A program made the translations under genes and the position numbers. Positions 60,134 through 64,000 of a stretch of DNA of 64,000 nucleotides are shown piece after piece. The notes below the pieces were generated by a model. The model was not told the origin of the DNA, made no database searches, and was given only the letters and a program-made list of their open reading frames with translations. The DNA is from Telluria aromaticivorans (GTDB lineage Bacteria > Pseudomonadota > Gammaproteobacteria > Burkholderiales > Burkholderiaceae_D), in contig NZ_JABAIV010000011.1 in assembly GCF_013003915.1 (NCBI RefSeq), positions 1-64,000 on the forward strand, in the 5' to 3' direction. Every line of letters begins with the position of its first letter. The first letter of the stretch is position 1.

Positions 60134-61254
60134 GTCGCGCGGTTCTCCGCGCCGTTCACTTCGATCTGGTGTTTCACCCGGTAGTTTAACATGGTCACCA
60201 GCAGTACCAGCAGGGCCGCCCCGGCGTTATGCATTACAGCAATCGCCAGCGGGAAGTCGAGGTAGACAGTGGCGATGCCGGTCAGCAGTTGCACCACCAG
60301 CAGCAGGGCCAGCCAGCGCGCGTGATTCGCCAGCCAGGCATGGCGCCAGGCGCGCCACACCAGCAGCCCGAGCACGCCGACGACGACGATGGCGAAGTTG
60401 CGGTGCACCCAGTGGATCGCCACCAGCGCCGGGAACGGCAGGTAGTGCCCTGCCGCCGTCTTGCCCAGTTCGCGCCACAGGTGGAAGCCATGCTCGAAGT
60501 CCATTGGCGGCAGCAGCTGGCCGTCGCACAGCGGGAATTCATCGCAGGCCATGGTTGCGTAGTTAGTGCTCACCCACCCGCCCAGCGCGATCTGGACCGT
60601 GACCACGACTGCTGCCAGGATCGCCAGCGTGCGGATCGACCGCAGCGCGGCATTGTCACCGGCCGGCCGTGGCGGATGCATCAGGTAGTCTTCGCGCCCG
60701 CCCAGCCAGGCCAGCAGCGCCAGCAGGCCCATGCCCAGCAACAGGTGGATGGTCACGATGGCCGGCTGCAGCTTGAGGGTGACGGTCCAGGCGCCAAAGG
60801 CGCCCTGGATGCAGACGAACACGAACAGCGCCAATGGAATGCCCGGCTTGAAGGCCTGGGCCTTCGTCTTGCGCCACTGCACGGTGGCGGTGAACAGCAG
60901 CGCCATGATCAGCACGCCGATGCCCATGGCCAGGTAGCGGTGGATCATTTCGATCCAGGCCTTGGCCACGGTGACCGGGCCGGTCGGCATGGCCGCCTCG
61001 GCCGCCGCGATCTGCTCGTGCGCCAGGAAGGGGTTGGCCATGCCATAGCAGCCGGGCCAGTCCGGGCAGCCCAGGCCGGAATCGGTCAGGCGCGTGAAGG
61101 CGCCGAACACGATCAGGTCGAAAGTGAGGAAGACCGCGACCCAGACCAGCTTGCGGAATTTGTTGGCGTCGGCCGACATCCAGACCATGGCCAGCGGCAG
61201 GGTCGCGACGAGCACGCCCATCAGGGCCAATTGCAACAGAGAAGACGTTTGCAT
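60130..61254 (-). CDS. ctaA: Heme A synthase, COX15/CtaA family
   Basis: Oxidises heme O to heme A for cytochrome c oxidase. The 374-residue protein has eight helices, with heme-ligand His residues in MIHRYLAMGIG, VTIHLLLGMGLL, AIHWVHRNFAIV and VMHNAGAALLV. The GAFTRLTDSGLGCPDWPGC motif near residue 51 is characteristic. It overlaps the ctaB start and is 18 bases from the preceding gene in the operon. Confidence 0.96.
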   Translation of the reverse strand: MQTSSLLQLALMGVLVATLPLAMVWMSADANKFRKLVWVAVFLTFDLIVFGAFTRLTDSGLGCPDWPGCYGMANPFLAHEQIAAAEAAMPTGPVTVAKAWIEMIHRYLAMGIGVLIMALLFTATVQWRKTKAQAFKPGIPLALFVFVCIQGAFGAWTVTLKLQPAIVTIHLLLGMGLLALLAWLGGREDYLMHPPRPAGDNAALRSIRTLAILAAVVVTVQIALGGWVSTNYATMACDEFPLCDGQLLPPMDFEHGFHLWRELGKTAAGHYLPFPALVAIHWVHRNFAIVVVGVLGLLVWRAWRHAWLANHARWLALLLVVQLLTGIATVYLDFPLAIAVMHNAGAALLVLLVTMLNYRVKHQIEVNGAENRAT

Positions 61255-61272
61255 GTTTTTTTGCCCGAGCGG

Positions 61273-61908
61273 TCAGCCGATTGCCGAGGCCTTAAGCAGC
61301 TTGGCGATGTCCTTGTAGACCTTGCGCGGGTCCGGATCGAGCGGGAAGCGCATCATCAGGTTGCCGAGCGGATCGATCAGGTAGATGTGGCCTGATGCCG
61401 CGGTGCCGCTGTCGGTTGGCAGCCACTTGGTGACGACGCCGTGCGGCGCGCGCAGCAGGTGCATGCCGTCGTACTGGCGGATTGTCATCGTATCGAGCGG
61501 CTTGTCGTCGGTGATGAGCCAGACGCGTTCGACGCGGTCGCGGTTCTTGCCCTGCATCGTGCGCCACTGGCGCATCGCGAACAGCTGCTTCTGGCAGGCT
61601 TCCAGGCATTCGCCACTGCCCACCTTCAGCATGATCCACTTGCCGGCATATTGCTCGAGCTTTTCCGGACGGCCATCGAGAGTCGTCGTGTCCATCGCCG
61701 GGATCGGGTACTGGCGCGGGTCGATCAGCGTGCCGTAGTTGGTGCGGCCGGTCGGCTTGATGACGTAATAGGTCAGGTAGGACAGGATCAGGGGCGCCGC
61801 GCAGACCATCAGCACGGCGAACAGCTTCCAGCGGCCCCGGTTGCGTTTGAGTTCCTGCGCCTTCGCAGGATCAGTTGCTGGTTCCTGCTTCACTTTTTCT
61901 TGTTCCAC
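61273..61908 (-). CDS. Cytochrome oxidase-associated thioredoxin-fold membrane protein
   Basis: A 211-residue protein with a charged cytosolic N terminus, one membrane helix (about residues 28-48) and a SCO/thioredoxin-like periplasmic domain containing Cys-x-x-x-Cys in GECLEACQKQL. Such proteins are found between SURF1 and ctaA in betaproteobacteria and are thought to help oxidase assembly; the exact role is unknown. Its first 38 bases overlap the end of the SURF1 gene. Confidence 0.88.
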   Translation of the reverse strand: MEQEKVKQEPATDPAKAQELKRNRGRWKLFAVLMVCAAPLILSYLTYYVIKPTGRTNYGTLIDPRQYPIPAMDTTTLDGRPEKLEQYAGKWIMLKVGSGECLEACQKQLFAMRQWRTMQGKNRDRVERVWLITDDKPLDTMTIRQYDGMHLLRAPHGVVTKWLPTDSGTAASGHIYLIDPLGNLMMRFPLDPDPRKVYKDIAKLLKASAIG

Positions 61909-62611
61909 TTCGAAATCCTGTTATCACAAAAAAGAGGATGGCCATGGCCGCCAGTGCATACCACTGGAAGGCGTAGCCGCGGTGCTTGTCGATGCCGCCC
62001 GATGGCGAGGGCCAGACGCGCTGCAGGGCCTCGCCCAGCTGCGCGGGGCCGGTCTGCTGCACGAAAAAGGGCTGCAGCGTCAGCCCCGTGGCGCGGGCCG
62101 CCGCGGCCGGGTCGACGTTCTGGACAATGGCGTTCGGCGCCAGCGCCCCGGCCTCGCCCAGGTCCATCACGTGCCCGGCGCCGGCGACGACCGTGCCTTC
62201 GATGGTGACCGTGCCCGCAGGCGTATCGAAGGCCGGCAGCTTGCCGTATTCGGCAGCGCGCGGCAGCCAGCCGCGCAGCACCAGCACATGGATACTGGAG
62301 CCGCTTATTTTAAACGGCATCACGAGGTAGTAGCCGGCACGGCCGGCCATCGGGCGGTTGGCCAGGAACAGCGGCCATGTGCCGACGAATTCGCCGGTGA
62401 CGGTGACGCGGCGGTAGGCGAGCGCCGTGGCGGGCGTGATGGGGGGGCCGAGCGCGACGGGCGGCTCGGCGGCGCGGGCGTCGAGCTGTTCCTGCACGGC
62501 CTGCTTTTGGGCCGCCCTGCCCGCCTGCCAGTTACCGAGCGCAATGCCGAGTATGGCGAGGACGAGGGCGGCGATAAAGGGAATGAGGCGAAAACGGAAC
62601 GCGAACCGCAT
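61871..62611 (-). CDS. SURF1-family cytochrome oxidase assembly protein
   Basis: A 246-residue protein with membrane helices at both ends (about residues 9-27 and 213-232) around a periplasmic domain. Typical SURF1 features are GNWQAGRAAQKQ, RRVTVTGEF, VLVLRGWLPR, and the C-terminal HRGYAFQWYALAAMA. SURF1 helps insert heme A into subunit I. It is divergent from the twin-transmembrane protein gene, 33 bases away. Confidence 0.94.
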   Translation of the reverse strand: MRFAFRFRLIPFIAALVLAILGIALGNWQAGRAAQKQAVQEQLDARAAEPPVALGPPITPATALAYRRVTVTGEFVGTWPLFLANRPMAGRAGYYLVMPFKISGSSIHVLVLRGWLPRAAEYGKLPAFDTPAGTVTIEGTVVAGAGHVMDLGEAGALAPNAIVQNVDPAAAARATGLTLQPFFVQQTGPAQLGEALQRVWPSPSGGIDKHRGYAFQWYALAAMAILFFVITGFRSGTRKSEAGTSN

Positions 62612-62644
62612 TACAATGATGCCTCAACCTTTCCCTTGCCCATC

Positions 62645-62845
62645 ATGAAACTGCTCGTTGCCATCGCCTTCATCCTGATCCTCGCGAGCCTGGGCTCGGC
62701 CCTGTTCTTCCTGATGCGCGACAAGGGGCAGAGCAACCGCACCGTGCATGCGCTGGCGGTGCGGGTCGGGCTGTCGATTACCTTGTTCCTGTGCCTGCTT
62801 GGTGCGTACAAGATGGGGTGGATTGCGCCGACGGGGATTCGCTGA
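62645..62845 (+). CDS. Twin-transmembrane protein (DUF2909 family)
   Basis: A 66-residue protein made of two membrane helices (about residues 2-23 and 40-59) joined by the charged loop MRDKGQSNRTVH, ending KMGWIAPTGIR. Small twin-transmembrane proteins of this type accompany the cytochrome oxidase assembly cluster in betaproteobacteria; the function is unknown. It is the only gene of this block on the plus strand. Confidence 0.88.
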   Translation: MKLLVAIAFILILASLGSALFFLMRDKGQSNRTVHALAVRVGLSITLFLCLLGAYKMGWIAPTGIR

Positions 62846-62884
62846 TCTTCGCAGGGATCCCGCTCAAAAAGCGGCGCCGTACAT

Positions 62885-62995
62885 CGTAGGGTGGGCAAGT
62901 TCCTTGCCCACGCGTTCAAATCACGTTGGAACAGCCAGCGCGGCAGATCAACCGATAACTATCACCGCGTGGGCAGGAGACCTGCCCACCCTACG
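62885..62995. repeat. Dispersed REP/BIME-type repeat
   Basis: CGTAGGGTGGGCAAG-TTC-CTTGCCCACGCGTTCAAA, linker GATAACTATCACCGCG, right unit GGGCAGGAGACCTGCCCACCCTACG split around a short loop. Lies between the DUF2909 gene and coxC. Confidence 0.8.
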
Positions 62996-63034
62996 AGATT
63001 CGACATCTCTACCTGTAGCGAATCCGGTCACTAC

Positions 63035-63108
63035 ACTGCGTAGCCGGTATCACCGGCCACCCATCCTTACAACTGCGTAGCCGGTATCACCGGCCACCCA
63101 TCCTTACA
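63035..63108. repeat. Perfect 37-bp tandem duplication over the coxC stop codon
   Basis: Two identical 37-bp units (63035-63071 and 63072-63108), each containing the palindrome GCCGGT-ATC-ACCGGC. The second unit includes the coxC stop codon (63104-63106). Confidence 0.9.
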
Positions 63109-63961
63109 GCCAATACACTACCACGTACAGCCCCAGCCACACGACGTCGACAAAGTGCCAGTACCACGCCGCGCCTTCGAAGCCGAAGTGGTTGTCCGCC
63201 GTGAAATGCCCCTTGAGTACGCGGTACAGGATCACCGACAGCATGATCGCGCCCATCGTCACGTGGAAGCCGTGGAAACCGGTCAGCATGAAGAAGGTCG
63301 AGCCGTAGATGCCCGAGGTCAGCTTCAGGTTCAGTTCTTGGTAGGCGTGCATGTATTCATAGACCTGGAAGCCCATGAAGATCGCACCCAGCAGGATGGT
63401 GGCGGCGAGCCAGATCGCGGTCTTGGCGCGGTGGCCTTCGCGCAGTGCGTGGTGCGAGATGGTCAGGGTCACGCCCGACAGCAGCAGCAGCGCGGTATTG
63501 ATGGTCGGGATCGGGAACGGGCCCATGGTATTGAAGCCGTCGACCACGCCGGCCGGGCCGGTGTTGCCCCAGGTCGGTGCGTAATCAGGCCAGATGAACT
63601 TGTGGTCCAGGTCGGCCAGCCAGGGCATGGAAATGACGCGGGCGTAGAACAGTGCGCCGAAGAAGGCGGCAAAGAACATCACCTCCGAGAAGATGAACCA
63701 GGCCATCGACCAGCGGTAGGACAGGTCGATGTTGCGGCCGTACATGCCCGATTCCGACTCGCCGATCGCGTCGCCGAACCAGAAATACAGCACCGTCAGC
63801 ATGGCGGCGATGCCGGCCAGGCACACGACCGGGCCCCAGGACACGCTGTTGACCCAGGCGGATGCGCCCAGCATGGTCACCAGCATCGAAATGCCGGCGG
63901 CCATCGGCCACTTGGAAGGGCCTGGCACGAAATAATGTGGCACGGTATGTGGCGAACTCAT
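63104..63961 (-). CDS. coxC: Cytochrome c oxidase subunit III
   Basis: Core subunit of the aa3-type oxidase, a 285-residue protein with seven helices. Conserved segments include RWSMAWFIFSEVMFFAAFFGALFYA (helix with the lipid- and proton-linked Glu, in two parts), HHALREGHR, TGFHGFHVTMGAIML and the closing WYWHFVDVVWLGLYVVVYWL. Of two ATGs six bases apart, the second is chosen because GAGGAG lies at the correct distance. The rest of the oxidase operon lies beyond the window edge. The stop codon sits inside a tandem duplication. Confidence 0.96.
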   Translation of the reverse strand: MSSPHTVPHYFVPGPSKWPMAAGISMLVTMLGASAWVNSVSWGPVVCLAGIAAMLTVLYFWFGDAIGESESGMYGRNIDLSYRWSMAWFIFSEVMFFAAFFGALFYARVISMPWLADLDHKFIWPDYAPTWGNTGPAGVVDGFNTMGPFPIPTINTALLLLSGVTLTISHHALREGHRAKTAIWLAATILLGAIFMGFQVYEYMHAYQELNLKLTSGIYGSTFFMLTGFHGFHVTMGAIMLSVILYRVLKGHFTADNHFGFEGAAWYWHFVDVVWLGLYVVVYWL

Positions 63962-64000
63962 CTTCATCTCCTCAAGCTAACTCTTTTGAATTTTGGTAAC

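Noticed and set aside
115..62995. Dispersed repeats read as a CRISPR array
   Set aside because: Copies are scattered over 63 kb with no regular spacers and no cas genes.

Overview
The window is high-GC DNA from a betaproteobacterium, most likely the family Oxalobacteraceae (Massilia/Telluria-like). This rests on recalled gene content, not on a database search: the beta-type cytochrome oxidase assembly block (coxC, SURF1, ctaA, ctaB, SCO), ftsY-ftsE-ftsX followed by rpoH, and at least a dozen dispersed GTAGGGTGGGC-type palindromic repeats. About 58 protein genes, one RNase P RNA and one manganese riboswitch are supported. No tRNA, rRNA, CRISPR array or prophage was seen.

Layout: (1-2.4 kb) end of an IS21-like element, a small membrane protein gene, glpK and rnpB. 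(2.6-9.3 kb) a ThDP enzyme, then ftsY-ftsE-ftsX and rpoH with a CIRCE element in its leader. (9.3-17.4 kb) accessory metabolism: the bdcA/bdcR divergent pair, yghU, an isochorismatase-like/amidohydrolase operon with two membrane proteins, and mntP behind a yybP-ykoY riboswitch. (17.5-22 kb) pstS, a PhoB-like regulator with a degenerate receiver, and a GGDEF-EAL protein, all on the minus strand. (22-28.6 kb) lipoprotein, gamma-glutamyltransferase, NTF2-like protein, BASS transporter, and a GntR-controlled ABC module. (28.8-43.3 kb) a signalling stretch: a PAS/GAF kinase, TerD/AIM24/TerD with a DUF475 protein, NhaR-like regulator, CNNM transporter, an RsbQ-like hydrolase next to a PAS hybrid kinase, and an NtrC-type two-component system facing an exported protein gene that carries a near-ideal sigma-54 promoter. 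(43.5-48.6 kb) RMD1, YeeE/YedE, eRF1-like and DUF3616 proteins. (48.8-54.8 kb) polyphosphate genes ppk, sixA, ppx and CYTH-CHAD. (55.1-57.3 kb) an IS110-family element directly downstream of a lone pstC. (57.4-64 kb) an AI-2E-family permease and the cytochrome c oxidase assembly genes.

How the parts fit: phosphate is the recurring theme. pstS and pstC lie 34 kb apart, each with its own Pho box and an identical TAGACT -10 hexamer at the same spacing. The polyphosphate genes lie next to pstC, and pstA, pstB, phoU and phoBR are absent from the window; an IS110-family element sits where pstA would be expected. The pstS locus is followed by a regulator whose receiver carries Glu in place of the phospho-acceptor Asp and by a c-di-GMP enzyme, which suggests a link between phosphate and c-di-GMP. 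The most promising candidates for undescribed biology are this rearranged phosphate locus, the RsbQ/PAS-hybrid-kinase pair, the sigma-54-driven exported protein with its dedicated two-component system, and the dispersed compound repeat that supplies stop codons to neighbouring genes.
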